From positions 1 through 47,085 of the forward strand of contig CANAXT010000004.1 in NCBI GenBank assembly GCA_947365915.1: a stretch of DNA of 47,085 bases, given 5' to 3'. Both the position numbers and the translations under genes were made by a program. This DNA comes from an uncultured Mycoplasmatota bacterium (GTDB lineage: Bacteria > Bacillota_I > Bacilli_A > RF39 > UBA660). This document shows, one piece after another, positions 8,432 to 16,519 of this stretch (within the stretch, counting starts at the first letter, position 1; each line of letters opens with the position of its first letter). The notes below the pieces were generated by a model. It ran no database searches, was not told the origin of the DNA, and saw only the letters and a list, made by a program, of their open reading frames with translations.

Positions 8432-9748
8432 ATGTTAGAGGTAATTGAGAGTGTGTTAATGACTTTAGCCGTGATAGTTTCAACTTTTTATGTTTGGTGT
8501 AAACTATTGAATAAACGTATAGATTTCAAAGATAAAAGATTTTGGATTATTTTATTAGGACTAGTATCTTTTATCATATTGAATTATTATATGGTAAACA
8601 AATTTCTTAGAATTATTTCTGTAACAATTGTTTTTATGCTTTCCTGTATTTACTTGCTGAAAGTAGAATTTAAACAAGGAGTAATTGCAGCTTTGATTTC
8701 ACAAATGATGACAATGATAGCAGAAACCATATTTGTAATTGTGATTTCTGTTATTTTTAAATCTGGTGGAGAGTTTATACAAAATACTCAGTTTGCTACA
8801 ATTCTAGCAAATGTGTGTATAGCTATGATCGTAATTTTATTGGCTCAACTAAGTTTCGCTAAAAAATTATATGATAAATTGGTTAGATTTACAATGAATA
8901 TTAGTGATCTACATTTAATGTTAATTATTATTGTTTTTGTGTTTGGATTAAATATATTTTCTATGATTGCTTATTATCAATTAGATTTTAAAATGATGTT
9001 ATTATTTAATGTTGCGACTATGGTCATTTACTTTATTGTAATTATGACAGCATTTAAAAATAAAAATGATTATATTGAAATCTCAGATAAATATAACACA
9101 ACAATTACGAGCTTAAAAGAATATGAAGATATTTTAAATAATTATAGAGTCAGTAATCATGAAAACAAAAATCAGTTATTAACTATTAGAAATATGGTGA
9201 AAGGCAAAGAAAAGAATATTGTAGGTTATATTGATAAAATTGTAGAAAATAAATTACAAGATAATGAAAATTTAATGGGACAATCTATGATTATTCCAGA
9301 AGGTGGACTTAGAGGACTAGTCTATTCAAAAATGTTATTAATGAAATCTAAAAATATTGACTTTGACTTAAGTGTAGATAAATCGATTCGTACTGTTCAA
9401 CTTATTGAACTAGGAGAACAAACCATGTTAGACATTTGTAAAATCGTAGGAGTATTTTTAGATAATGCTATTGAAGCTGTGGAAAACTTAGAAGAAAAAT
9501 TTATTGATTTTGAAATGAGTGTAGAAGATACAAAATTATCAATTTTTGTTACAAACAATTATGAAGGAACCATTGATTTGGATCATATGGAAGATAAAGG
9601 ATTTAGTACGAAAGGTGGAAATCATGGTTATGGATTAACTTTAGTAAAGAGATTAGTATCAAGCAATCATTTATTAAGAAATGAAAAACATGTTTCTCGT
9701 GATGAGTTTACGCAACAATTAATTATTAATATTTCAAAATTAAAATAA
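8432..9748 (+). CDS. agrC: AgrC-like sensor histidine kinase (GHKL type)
   Basis: 438 residues. The N-terminal half is a polytopic sensor with about six membrane segments (to residue ~208), as expected for a peptide-pheromone receptor. A dimerisation helix carries the phospho-acceptor His243 (SNHENKNQLL, the AgrC pattern of His followed by Asn-Gln-Leu). The C-terminal ATPase domain has an N-box (LDNAIEAVENL) and a glycine box (GFSTKGGNHGYGLTLVKRLV). It should sense the cyclic peptide made from the agrD gene on the opposite strand and phosphorylate the regulator encoded one base upstream. Confidence 0.88.
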   Translation: MLEVIESVLMTLAVIVSTFYVWCKLLNKRIDFKDKRFWIILLGLVSFIILNYYMVNKFLRIISVTIVFMLSCIYLLKVEFKQGVIAALISQMMTMIAETIFVIVISVIFKSGGEFIQNTQFATILANVCIAMIVILLAQLSFAKKLYDKLVRFTMNISDLHLMLIIIVFVFGLNIFSMIAYYQLDFKMMLLFNVATMVIYFIVIMTAFKNKNDYIEISDKYNTTITSLKEYEDILNNYRVSNHENKNQLLTIRNMVKGKEKNIVGYIDKIVENKLQDNENLMGQSMIIPEGGLRGLVYSKMLLMKSKNIDFDLSVDKSIRTVQLIELGEQTMLDICKIVGVFLDNAIEAVENLEEKFIDFEMSVEDTKLSIFVTNNYEGTIDLDHMEDKGFSTKGGNHGYGLTLVKRLVSSNHLLRNEKHVSRDEFTQQLIINISKLK

Positions 9749-9783
9749 AACTATTAGATATCTTCTTGTCTAATAGTTTTTTT
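9749..9783 (+). terminator. Terminator of the agrA-agrC transcript
   Basis: AACTATTAGA (9749-9758) pairs perfectly with TCTAATAGTT (9769-9778), followed by seven or more T. Confidence 0.85.
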
Positions 9784-9810
9784 ATAAAAAAACTATTGCA
9801 GAAACAATAG
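9784..9810 (-). terminator. Terminator of the agrB-agrD transcript
   Basis: On the minus strand CTATTG (9810-9805) pairs with CAATAG (9798-9793), followed by seven T. It faces the plus-strand terminator of agrAC, insulating the two convergent operons. Confidence 0.8.
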
Positions 9811-9827
9811 CTTTATTGATAGATAGT

Positions 9828-9947
9828 TTATTTAATTAAGCTTTTTGGACATTCAGGTTCATCAACAACCCATATCATACAAGCTTGACTTCCCATATTT
9901 GCAGATCCTAGTCCTAATGCTTTTAAAATTGAAGCAAAAAATTTCAT
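9828..9947 (-). CDS. agrD: AgrD-like autoinducer pro-peptide, 39 residues
   Basis: The frame starts at ATG 9947, with AGGAG well placed just after the agrB stop, and ends with TAA at 9828-9830. It has the three AgrD parts: an amphipathic N-terminal leader (MKFFASILKALGLG), a core with one candidate thiolactone cysteine (Cys23 in QACMIWVV), and an acidic recognition tail (DEPECPKSLIK) like the D-E-x-x-x-P-K-x-L tails of known AgrD proteins. AgrB should cleave before the acidic tail and cyclise Cys23 to the new C-terminus. Aligning the PKSL tail with staphylococcal and clostridial AgrD gives a ring of CMIWV or CMIWVV. A second Cys (32) in the tail is unusual. The mature pheromone is inferred. 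Confidence 0.85.
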   Translation of the reverse strand: MKFFASILKALGLGSANMGSQACMIWVVDEPECPKSLIK

Positions 9948-9963
9948 ATTCTACTACTCCTCT

Positions 9964-10578
9964 CTATGTATTATTTGCACTAGCAAGATATGTTTTATAA
10001 TTATCATATGGTAAATGGAAAAATTTATATACCATAGGAGAAATTAAAAAACATTGAACAATAGGTGCGAAAATGAAACAGTTGGAATAGAAACTACTAC
10101 CAACACATAAAGCAAGAATACCAAAAATTGTAGCAATAGTAGTAGCAAGAAGTTTATAAACTTTTCTTCTTGTAGGATTAACGATAGGTCTTTTATACGT
10201 ATCAGCAGGACTATTTTTATAGATAAAGAAAATCGTAATCGCACTAATAATCCATTTTACATTATCTGGTAGGATTATGTATTTACATATTAATGGAGTT
10301 AGTATAAAGATGACTGTTGAAGTTAGTAAGCAAATCCAACTTTCTGTAGCATGCAATCCAAATGAACATGTCCTAATAATATTGAATATAATCATAAATA
10401 TGATTACTTCAAAGATAATATTTAGAAACCATGCTAACAATAAAATTACGATCACCTTAGTAATAGTTAAATAGATTCCTAACAACCCATATTCAATTTC
10501 TGATATTGTCGTATCATCAATAGTAGGATTATACTTTCTAATTAACTGTAAAGAACGCTGAATCAAAAAATCTTTCAT
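9964..10578 (-). CDS. agrB: AgrB-like peptide-processing membrane protease
   Basis: 204 residues from ATG 10578 (a GTG at 10587 in the same frame is the alternative; spacing to AGGGGA slightly favours it). Membrane cysteine endopeptidase of the AgrB family. Diagnostic features: an N-terminal RSLQLIRKYNP segment, the catalytic His in CSFGLHA (His-Ala within the conserved G-x-H-A motif) and a downstream Cys within the membrane region (PLICKYI), with further membrane helices and the polar NPTRRKVYK loop. It should process and cyclise the AgrD peptide encoded 16 bases downstream on the same transcript. The agrBD unit is convergent to agrAC rather than in the usual single BDCA operon. Confidence 0.9.
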   Translation of the reverse strand: MKDFLIQRSLQLIRKYNPTIDDTTISEIEYGLLGIYLTITKVIVILLLAWFLNIIFEVIIFMIIFNIIRTCSFGLHATESWICLLTSTVIFILTPLICKYIILPDNVKWIISAITIFFIYKNSPADTYKRPIVNPTRRKVYKLLATTIATIFGILALCVGSSFYSNCFIFAPIVQCFLISPMVYKFFHLPYDNYKTYLASANNT

Positions 10579-10587
10579 TATTACCAC

Positions 10588-10905
10588 TTCTTCCCCTATT
10601 TCTTTTTCATTTTAACATATCCCCAAAACGCTAATAGAAAATCAAGTACAAAAAACTTTACAAAATAGTTCATTTCAAAATGTTAGTCAGATATCGGCTT
10701 TTTTTAATGCATTCAGGCATAAAATCACGTCATTCATGTACAAAAAAAGCAGATAAGATATAGAAATGATATAATAAAAACGCCCTTGACAGTCAATTTT
10801 GTCGAAAATTGTCGAAATTTAGAAATCGAAAATTCTTGAATTAATGACGAAAAAGGGTTATAGTTAAATTGTAGGGGAGAATAAGTGGAAGGGAGATGTG
10901 TTAGT
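10588..10905. other. Intergenic region between agrB and the cold-shock gene
   Basis: Divergent spacer of about 320 bases. TATAAT at 10770-10775 and TTGACA at 10786-10791 are present but not in a standard pair. Three direct copies of TCGAAAATT/TCGAAATTT lie at 10802-10810, 10812-10820 and 10826-10834, and AATTTTGTCGAAAATT can fold. Two related CAAAAT...GT motifs (10661 and 10676) lie on the agrB side. If transcription starts at the 10770 promoter, the cold-shock mRNA has a leader of over 100 bases, as is common for csp genes. Confidence 0.4.
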
Positions 10906-11118
10906 GTGACAGGAAAAGTTAAATGGTTCAATAATGACAAAGGTTTTGGATTTATCGAATACAAAGATAATGAAGATATCTTTGTTCATTATTCAGCCAT
11001 TCTATCGGAAGGCTACAAAACTTTGGTTGAAGGTCAATATGTTGAGTTCGAATTAGTAAGAACCGACAAAGGACTTCAAGCAAAGAACGTAGTAGAGATT
11101 AAAACTGCCTTAGTATAG
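10906..11118 (+). CDS. Cold-shock domain protein (CspA family)
   Basis: A 70-residue OB-fold single-strand nucleic acid binding protein. It starts with the family's TGKVKWFN, followed by RNP1 KGFGFIEY and RNP2 DIFVHYSA, then a normal family ending. It acts as an RNA chaperone in the cytoplasm. I chose GTG 10906 because the family begins at this point (M-TGKVKWFN). An in-frame GTG at 10885 with a good AGGGGAG site would add seven residues and cannot be excluded. Its terminator overlaps the stop codon. Confidence 0.93.
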   Translation: MTGKVKWFNNDKGFGFIEYKDNEDIFVHYSAILSEGYKTLVEGQYVEFELVRTDKGLQAKNVVEIKTALV

Positions 11119-11129
11119 GTAGTTTTTTT
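11103..11129 (+). terminator. Terminator of the cold-shock gene
   Basis: AACTGCC (11103-11109) pairs with GGTAGTT (11118-11124), with one G-U pair, followed by T7. The stop codon lies at the loop edge. Confidence 0.8.
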
Positions 11130-11192
11130 CTACTAAAAGGAAACGAATCATAAAAAACGTGATATAATAGAAATATAAAGGAGGATTTATTT

Positions 11193-11723
11193 ATGAAATT
11201 TAATATTCGTGGAGACAAAGTAAAAGTAACCGAACCAATCAAAAATTATATTGAGGAAAAAATAGGAAAACTGAATAAATATTTTGAAGATCCAGGAAAC
11301 CTTACAGCTAACGTGTTAGTTAGAGTACAAGGAATTAACCAAATTGTAGAAGTAACCATTCCCGCTAAAAAATTTATTTTAAGAGGAGAAGTAAAAGATA
11401 AAGACCTTTATGCAGCAATTGATTTAGCGTCTGATAAACTAGAAAGACAAATTCGTAAAAATAAAACGAGAATGAAAAAAAATAATAAAAAATCTCCAGT
11501 AATTGACTTTATCATGGAATTTGAAACTGATATAGAACAAGATGAAAAACAAGTAGTGAAAAGAAAATCTGTAGAAATGAAACCAATGAATGAAGAAGAG
11601 GCCATTTTACAAATGAACTTACTTGACCATGCCTTCTATATTTTTAAAGATTCTGATACAGATACAGTTTCTGTCTTATATCGTAGACAAGATGGAGATT
11701 ATGGAGTAATAGAAGTGAAATAA
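11193..11723 (+). CDS. hpf: Ribosome hibernation promoting factor, long form
   Basis: 176 residues. The N-terminal ribosome-binding domain (MKFNIRGDKVKVTEPIKNYI, YF-E-D-P, and YAAIDLASDKLERQIRK) occupies residues 1-105. A linker leads to the C-terminal dimerisation domain (about 120-176; 'KPMNEEEAILQMNLLDHAFYIF', 'SVLYRRQDGDYGVIE'). Long HPF dimerises 70S ribosomes into inactive 100S particles in stationary phase. AGGAGG and a TATAAT box (near 11163-11168) precede it. It lies directly upstream of secA, the conserved order in many Bacillota. Confidence 0.95.
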   Translation: MKFNIRGDKVKVTEPIKNYIEEKIGKLNKYFEDPGNLTANVLVRVQGINQIVEVTIPAKKFILRGEVKDKDLYAAIDLASDKLERQIRKNKTRMKKNNKKSPVIDFIMEFETDIEQDEKQVVKRKSVEMKPMNEEEAILQMNLLDHAFYIFKDSDTDTVSVLYRRQDGDYGVIEVK

Positions 11724-11740
11724 GGCAAATAGCCTTATTT
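11718..11740 (+). terminator. Terminator of hpf
   Basis: AAATAAGGC (11718-11726) pairs perfectly with GCCTTATTT (11732-11740), followed by TGTTTC. The hpf stop codon lies in the left arm. Confidence 0.75.
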
Positions 11741-12009
11741 TGTTTCAAACAAAATGTAATTTAAAGTTACGAATAATTACTTTTTGAAAATCTTTATCAA
11801 TTGTTTGTAATCTAACATACTGTAATTTAAAACGAATTCACGATGAAATTCATGAATATAAAGAAAAAATAAATAATGAAACATATTGTAACCATTACGA
11901 ATCATAGAATGAATGAAGACGACAAATCGTTTAAATTCCACTAAAACTCTATGATTTTTCTTTATTTTTTGATAAAATAATAGTTATAAGTTGAAAGGAT
12001 AGATAAGAA
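11741..12009. other. Intergenic region between hpf and secA
   Basis: No coding sequence is recognised. A long-range hairpin can form between AATCATAGA (11900-11908) and TCTATGATT (11948-11956), with ACGA-CAAA-TCGT inside, and is followed by a T-rich tract. This could be a leader attenuator or a small RNA terminator upstream of secA. A possible secA ribosome site (AAAGGA) follows. Confidence 0.35.
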
Positions 12010-14499
12010 ATGAAATTATTAAAAAAAATATTTGATCATGAATATAAAGAGCTAGAATCATTTAAAAAAATTGCGGACAAAGTAATTGCTCTAGATGAAG
12101 AAATGTCAAAACTAACAGACAAACAATTGCAAAGCAAAACAGAAGAATTTAAAAATAGACTTCAAAATGGAGAAACACTAGAAGACATCAAAGTAGAAGC
12201 ATTTGCAGTCGCAAGAGAAGCAGCAAGCCGTGTAATCGGAGAAAAACCATACTATGTTCAAATCCTAGGAGGACTAGCCATTCACTATGGAAACATAGCA
12301 GAAATGAAAACAGGAGAAGGAAAAACACTTACCTGTATTTTACCTGCCTACTTAAACGCCTTAACAGGCGATGGAGTTCATGTCATCACAGTAAACGAAT
12401 ACCTAGCGGGTCGTGACGCTGAATGGATGGGATCAATTTATCGCTTTTTAGGACTTACAGTAGGAGTAAACTATCGTGAATTAACCCCAAGTGAAAAAAA
12501 AGCAGTATATGAATGTGATATTGTGTACTCAACCAATAATGAAATTGGATTTGACTACTTAAGAGATAACATGGTAGTAAGAGCAATCGACCGTGTGCAA
12601 CGCCCACTCAATTTTGCCATCGTTGATGAAGTAGACTCTGTATTAATTGATGAAGCAAGGACACCATTAATCATATCAGGTGGGTATATGAAATCAGCTA
12701 ATTTATATATAGATACAGATCGATTCGCAAAAAAACTAAAAGAAAATAACGGATACATCTATGATGAAAAAACCAAAGCAGTTATTTTAGACGAAGAAGG
12801 AATCAGTGAAGCTGAAAAAACATTCCATGTAGATAACTTATATGACATTAAAAATACGAACTTAGTTCACTTTATCAACCAAGCCTTAAAAGCAAACTAT
12901 TCAATGAAAAAAGACTTTGACTATGTAGTAAAAGATGGAGAAGTTATTATTGTAGACCAATTTACAGGACGTTTAATGAAAGGACGTACTTACTCAGAAG
13001 GACTTCACCAAGCAATTGAAGCCAAAGAAGGCGTACAAATTCAGGAAGAAACAAAAACACTAGCAACCATTACATTCCAAAATTTATTCAGAATGTATCA
13101 TAAACTAGCAGGAATGACAGGAACAGCCAAAACAGAAGAAGAAGAATTCAGAGACATTTATAACATGTATGTTATCTGTATTCCAACCAACAAACCAGTG
13201 CTTAGAAAAGACTATGGAGACCTAATATTTGCAACAGCCAAAGGAAAATATAAAGCAATTGTAGAAGAAATAGAAGAACGACATAAAGTAGGTCAACCAG
13301 TATTAGTAGGAACAGTAGCCGTAGAAACCAGTGAACTAATTAGTTCCATGCTGAAGAAAAAGAAAATTCCACATGAAGTATTAAACGCAAAAAACAATGC
13401 TCGTGAAGCTGAAATTATTGCCAAAGCTGGATCAAAAGGAGCCGTTACCATTGCAACAAACATGGCAGGACGTGGAACCGATATCAAATTATCAGATGAA
13501 GTAAAAGAACTAGGAGGACTAGCTGTTATTGGAACTGAACGACATGAATCACGCCGTATCGATAACCAATTACGTGGACGTTCTGGTCGTCAAGGTGACC
13601 CTGGATTTTCACAATTTTGTGTTTCATTTGAAGATGAATTAATGGTTCGATTTGGAACAGATCGTGCCAAAATGTTACTTGCAAAAGTAGGTTTTGATGG
13701 AGAAGCCTCTATTCGTAATAAAATGTTATCAGGCTCTATTGAATCAGCCCAAAAACGAGTAGAAGGAAATAACTTTGATATCAGAAAAACTCTATTAGAA
13801 TATGATAATGTCATTAACGAACAACGTGAAATCATATATGAACGAAGAAATGAAATCTTAGACTCTGAATCCATTCATGAAACCATATTAAATACAATTC
13901 ATGATTATGTAACAGAATTAGTAGAATCTCATATTATGCCAGAAGGAAAACTAACAGATCAAGATCTAGACGAAATAAGAGAAGCCATGAATGAACTATT
14001 AAAAAACAAAATTGATTTAGCAGATCTTCAAAATAGAACCATAGAAGAAGTAATAGAAAACGTTTATGGAAGAGTAGTAAGTGAATATGATGAAAAACTA
14101 AAAACCATTCCAGAAGAAGTACAAAACGAATTTGAAAAAGCCATTACACTAAGAGTAATAGATACACATTGGATGGATCACATTAATACAATGTCAAACC
14201 TAAGAGAGGGAATTTATTTAAGAGGATATGGTCAAGAAAACCCATTACAAGCTTATACCAAAGAAGGATTTGACCTATTTGATGAAATGCTAAATACGAT
14301 TGACAAAGAAACAACCATTTACTTATTACGAGCTGAGATAAGACAAAATATAGAACGAAAACAAGTTGTAGAAGGAAAAGCCGTAGAAGATACAAACAAA
14401 GTAAAAAAACAACAACCAAAACGAGTAGCAAAAGTAGGTAGAAATGATGCTTGTCCTTGTGGCTCAGGTAAGAAATATAAGCAATGCTGTGGTAAATAG
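12010..14499 (+). CDS. secA: Protein translocase ATPase SecA
   Basis: An 829-residue motor that drives preproteins through SecYEG. Walker A (MKTGEGKT, about 99-106), the DEAD-like VDEVDSVLID (about 205-214), the cross-linking domain and the second helicase domain with TNMAGRGTDIKL are all present. The C-terminal SEC-C zinc motif CPCGSGKKYKQCC ends the protein. The length is close to B. subtilis SecA. prfB, which often follows secA, is absent; a truncated integrase follows instead. The final codons are the attachment-site copy of the downstream element, so the last bases of this gene may be element-derived although they still encode a normal tail. Confidence 0.97.
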   Translation: MKLLKKIFDHEYKELESFKKIADKVIALDEEMSKLTDKQLQSKTEEFKNRLQNGETLEDIKVEAFAVAREAASRVIGEKPYYVQILGGLAIHYGNIAEMKTGEGKTLTCILPAYLNALTGDGVHVITVNEYLAGRDAEWMGSIYRFLGLTVGVNYRELTPSEKKAVYECDIVYSTNNEIGFDYLRDNMVVRAIDRVQRPLNFAIVDEVDSVLIDEARTPLIISGGYMKSANLYIDTDRFAKKLKENNGYIYDEKTKAVILDEEGISEAEKTFHVDNLYDIKNTNLVHFINQALKANYSMKKDFDYVVKDGEVIIVDQFTGRLMKGRTYSEGLHQAIEAKEGVQIQEETKTLATITFQNLFRMYHKLAGMTGTAKTEEEEFRDIYNMYVICIPTNKPVLRKDYGDLIFATAKGKYKAIVEEIEERHKVGQPVLVGTVAVETSELISSMLKKKKIPHEVLNAKNNAREAEIIAKAGSKGAVTIATNMAGRGTDIKLSDEVKELGGLAVIGTERHESRRIDNQLRGRSGRQGDPGFSQFCVSFEDELMVRFGTDRAKMLLAKVGFDGEASIRNKMLSGSIESAQKRVEGNNFDIRKTLLEYDNVINEQREIIYERRNEILDSESIHETILNTIHDYVTELVESHIMPEGKLTDQDLDEIREAMNELLKNKIDLADLQNRTIEEVIENVYGRVVSEYDEKLKTIPEEVQNEFEKAITLRVIDTHWMDHINTMSNLREGIYLRGYGQENPLQAYTKEGFDLFDEMLNTIDKETTIYLLRAEIRQNIERKQVVEGKAVEDTNKVKKQQPKRVAKVGRNDACPCGSGKKYKQCCGK
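14458..14499 (+). repeat. Attachment-site copy 1 (secA 3' end, presumed attL)
   Basis: The first 23 bases, 14458-14480 (tgtggctcaggtaagaaata plus taa), are identical to 20056-20078. The rest differs only at synonymous positions through the stop codon. The sequence encodes the CGSGKKYKQCCGK tail of SecA. An integrase that crosses over here leaves the host protein intact. Confidence 0.8.
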
Positions 14500-14580
14500 T
14501 CTTAAAACCCTTTATTTATAAGGATTTGAGAAAAAACAAAAATGAAAAAAAGACTATAAATCACATAAAAATTATAGAAA

Positions 14581-14678
14581 ATACCTCATTTGGTCCTCGT
14601 TTAAAAAAAAATGAGGACAAGAACCTCAAAAATCCCTTTAAAATCAAGGGCTTATGAATGAGGACAAAAATGAGGTAT
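14581..14678. repeat. Inverted repeat and ATGAGGAC repeats beside attL
   Basis: ATACCTCATTTGGTCCTC (14581-14598) is inverted at 14660-14678 (GAGGACAAAAATGAGGTAT) with one gap. A further direct copy of ATGAGGAC lies at 14611-14618. The place, just inside the left attachment copy, fits arm-type integrase or excisionase binding sites; a cruciform is also possible. Confidence 0.5.
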
Positions 14679-14689
14679 AAATTTATAGA

Positions 14690-14720
14690 TGTCAACATTT
14701 CCTAATTGTTGGCATTTTTT
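14690..14720 (+). terminator. Terminator-like hairpin before the integrase
   Basis: TGTCAACA (14690-14697) pairs with TGTTGGCA (14707-14714), with one G-U pair, followed by TTTTTT. It would stop read-through from secA into the element. Confidence 0.65.
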
Positions 14721-14756
14721 GTCTTTACAAATAACTTTGTAAGAGATGTTGAAGTT

Positions 14757-15623
14757 ATGGTAAAAGTACAAATTAAAAAAAGAGGGAAGTATTATCAATA
14801 TATGTTTGAAATAGCTCCTCAAGACGGAAAAAGGAAGTGGATAACAAAGTCTGGTTTTAAAACAAAACCAGAAGCAGAGCGGGAAGGATTAAAAGCACTT
14901 AGTGAGTATTTAGAAACAGGTCATAGTTTTAAACCATCAGAAATTTCATATAGTGATTATTTAGATTATTGGATGGAGGAATATTGTTATATAAATTTAA
15001 AGCACCGTACTATTGAAACATATAAGTATATAATAAAAAATCATTTAAAACCTAGATTAGGGTTTTATAGAATATCTCAAATAACAACAGCAACAATACA
15101 AGAAGCAATAAATGATATATATGTCGAAAGAGGTTTTGCAAAAAGTTATATGAAAAGTATACTTAAAGTTATAAAATCTTCTTTTGATTATGCGGCAGAA
15201 ATAGTAAATTTTATAAAATATGATCCTTCTATAAAAGTTAAAGTTCCAAAGTATGATGAACCTGAAGGAGATCCAGTACATATTTTTACTAAGGAAGAAA
15301 TAGACTTAATATTTAATAGTGTTAAGAATAATCATTGCGTTTATTATGCGTTTTTAACTGCATATCATACAGGACTTCGTATATCTGAAGTGTTTGGACT
15401 AACTTGGGAAGACATAGATTTAGAAAATAAAAAGATTCATGTTAGAAGAAATATTGTTAAAAAAAATCAAGCAGGTGGTACTAAAAAAAGACATATAAGT
15501 GGAAATTCTACTACAGTATGGTATTATGGTACATGTAAAACAGTCAATAGTTATAGAACAATAGATATAGGGGATACACTTGTAACTGCACTAAAGAAAT
15601 ATAAAGAGGAACAAGGAATATAA
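14757..15623 (+). pseudogene. Tyrosine integrase, C-terminally truncated
   Basis: 288 residues from ATG 14757 (weak GAAG ribosome site). An N-terminal AP2-like arm-binding region (KRGKYYQYMFEI, KWITKSGFKTKPEAE) and a SAM-like core-binding domain are present. The catalytic domain starts with the first catalytic Arg in AYHTGLRISEVFGLTW. The protein stops at KKYKEEQGI, before the HxxR, LGH and Tyr boxes, so it lacks most of the active site and cannot act alone. The family is Tn916-like ICE integrases, usually near 390 residues. A second integrase fragment at 18974-19790 repeats the Arg region, so the two pieces come from different genes rather than one split gene. Confidence 0.8.
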
Positions 15624-15721
15624 GAAAATATTTACTATATTTCATTACTAATAACCCAATGTCAAAGACTTTTGACAGACAAAAATATTTCTTTCTTATA
15701 AAATGTAATTGGAGGTGCAAA

Positions 15722-16303
15722 ATGAATGTTGGATCAAGAATTAAAAAATATAGGGAAAAACAAAATATTTCACAAGATGAATTAGCATTGAAAGTGTTTG
15801 TTTCAAGACAAACAATATCCAATTGGGAGACAAATAAAAGTTATCCTGATATAAAAAGTTTAACTATGTTATCTAACATTTTTCATGTAACTCTAGATGA
15901 TTTTATAAAAGGAGATATGGAGGAGATGAAAAAAATAGTTAGTAAAGAGAAAATAGAAAAATTTAATATAATGAGTTATATTTTGCTAGTAGAAATGATA
16001 ATTGTTATGTTTAGTGCTTATCCATTATTTAGCATAGATGGATATATTGGTGTTATCATTTGGGCGTTATTTTTTGTAATAACATTTGTAACAGCAATAA
16101 TCATTGAGAAATTTAAAAAGAAGAATGATATTCAAACTTATAAAGAAATTATTGCTTTTATGGAAAATAAGTCATTATCTTATGAAGAAGTACAACAAGA
16201 AATAGGAAAAAGGAATTATCAAAAGATTTTGTTAGCAATTTTAACGGGTTTAATAACATTTATTATTTTTATAATTGAAATATTTATAATGAAAAAATTA
16301 TAG
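15722..16303 (+). CDS. XRE-family HTH protein with membrane C-terminus
   Basis: 193 residues. The N-terminal Cro/C1 helix-turn-helix (residues 1-65: RIKKYREKQNISQDELA, SRQTISNWE) is followed by a linker and three hydrophobic segments near 83-103, 107-128 and 170-190. Such DNA-binding proteins fused to a membrane domain are frequent in Bacillota, often beside transport or cell-envelope stress genes. I chose ATG 15722 because GGAGGTG lies seven bases upstream; longer readings lack a site. The next gene, a tiny membrane peptide, follows after 25 bases, so they are probably co-transcribed. Confidence 0.8.
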   Translation: MNVGSRIKKYREKQNISQDELALKVFVSRQTISNWETNKSYPDIKSLTMLSNIFHVTLDDFIKGDMEEMKKIVSKEKIEKFNIMSYILLVEMIIVMFSAYPLFSIDGYIGVIIWALFFVITFVTAIIIEKFKKKNDIQTYKEIIAFMENKSLSYEEVQQEIGKRNYQKILLAILTGLITFIIFIIEIFIMKKL

Positions 16304-16328
16304 AAAAAAAGATTTTAGGAGGTAGAAT

Positions 16329-16433
16329 ATGGAATTTTGGATAATTTTTATAGTTCTTATATGTATGGGTGGAAGTTGTTCACTAGCTGGTACTTGGTGG
16401 AGTAAAAAAAAAGATAAAAACAGAAAAAAATAA
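16329..16433 (+). CDS. Small membrane peptide, 34 residues
   Basis: AGGAGG stands seven bases before ATG 16329. The product has one hydrophobic segment (WIIFIVLICMGGSCSLAG) with two Cys, then a strongly basic tail (KKKDKNRKK), as in single-span inner-membrane peptides with the basic end inside. It lies between two HTH/membrane regulators in the secA element. It could be a sensor partner, a toxin-like peptide or a small subunit; no homologue is recognised. The coding claim rests on the ribosome site, the location and the composition. Confidence 0.55.
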   Translation: MEFWIIFIVLICMGGSCSLAGTWWSKKKDKNRKK

Positions 16434-16519
16434 TTTATTATAAAGATCATCTGGTTGTATGGAAGATTTGCTCTTTTTTTGGTATAATTGAATTAGTAAG
16501 ATTTGATGGAGTTGGAAAT

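Noticed and set aside
10277-10474. Plus-strand frame over agrB
   Set aside because: It lies wholly within agrB on the opposite strand, has no ribosome site and no family resemblance.
14452-14499. secA tail repeats as coincidence from a common SEC-C motif
   Set aside because: The first two copies share 23 consecutive identical bases and the stop context, too long for chance; the motif alone would not fix codons.
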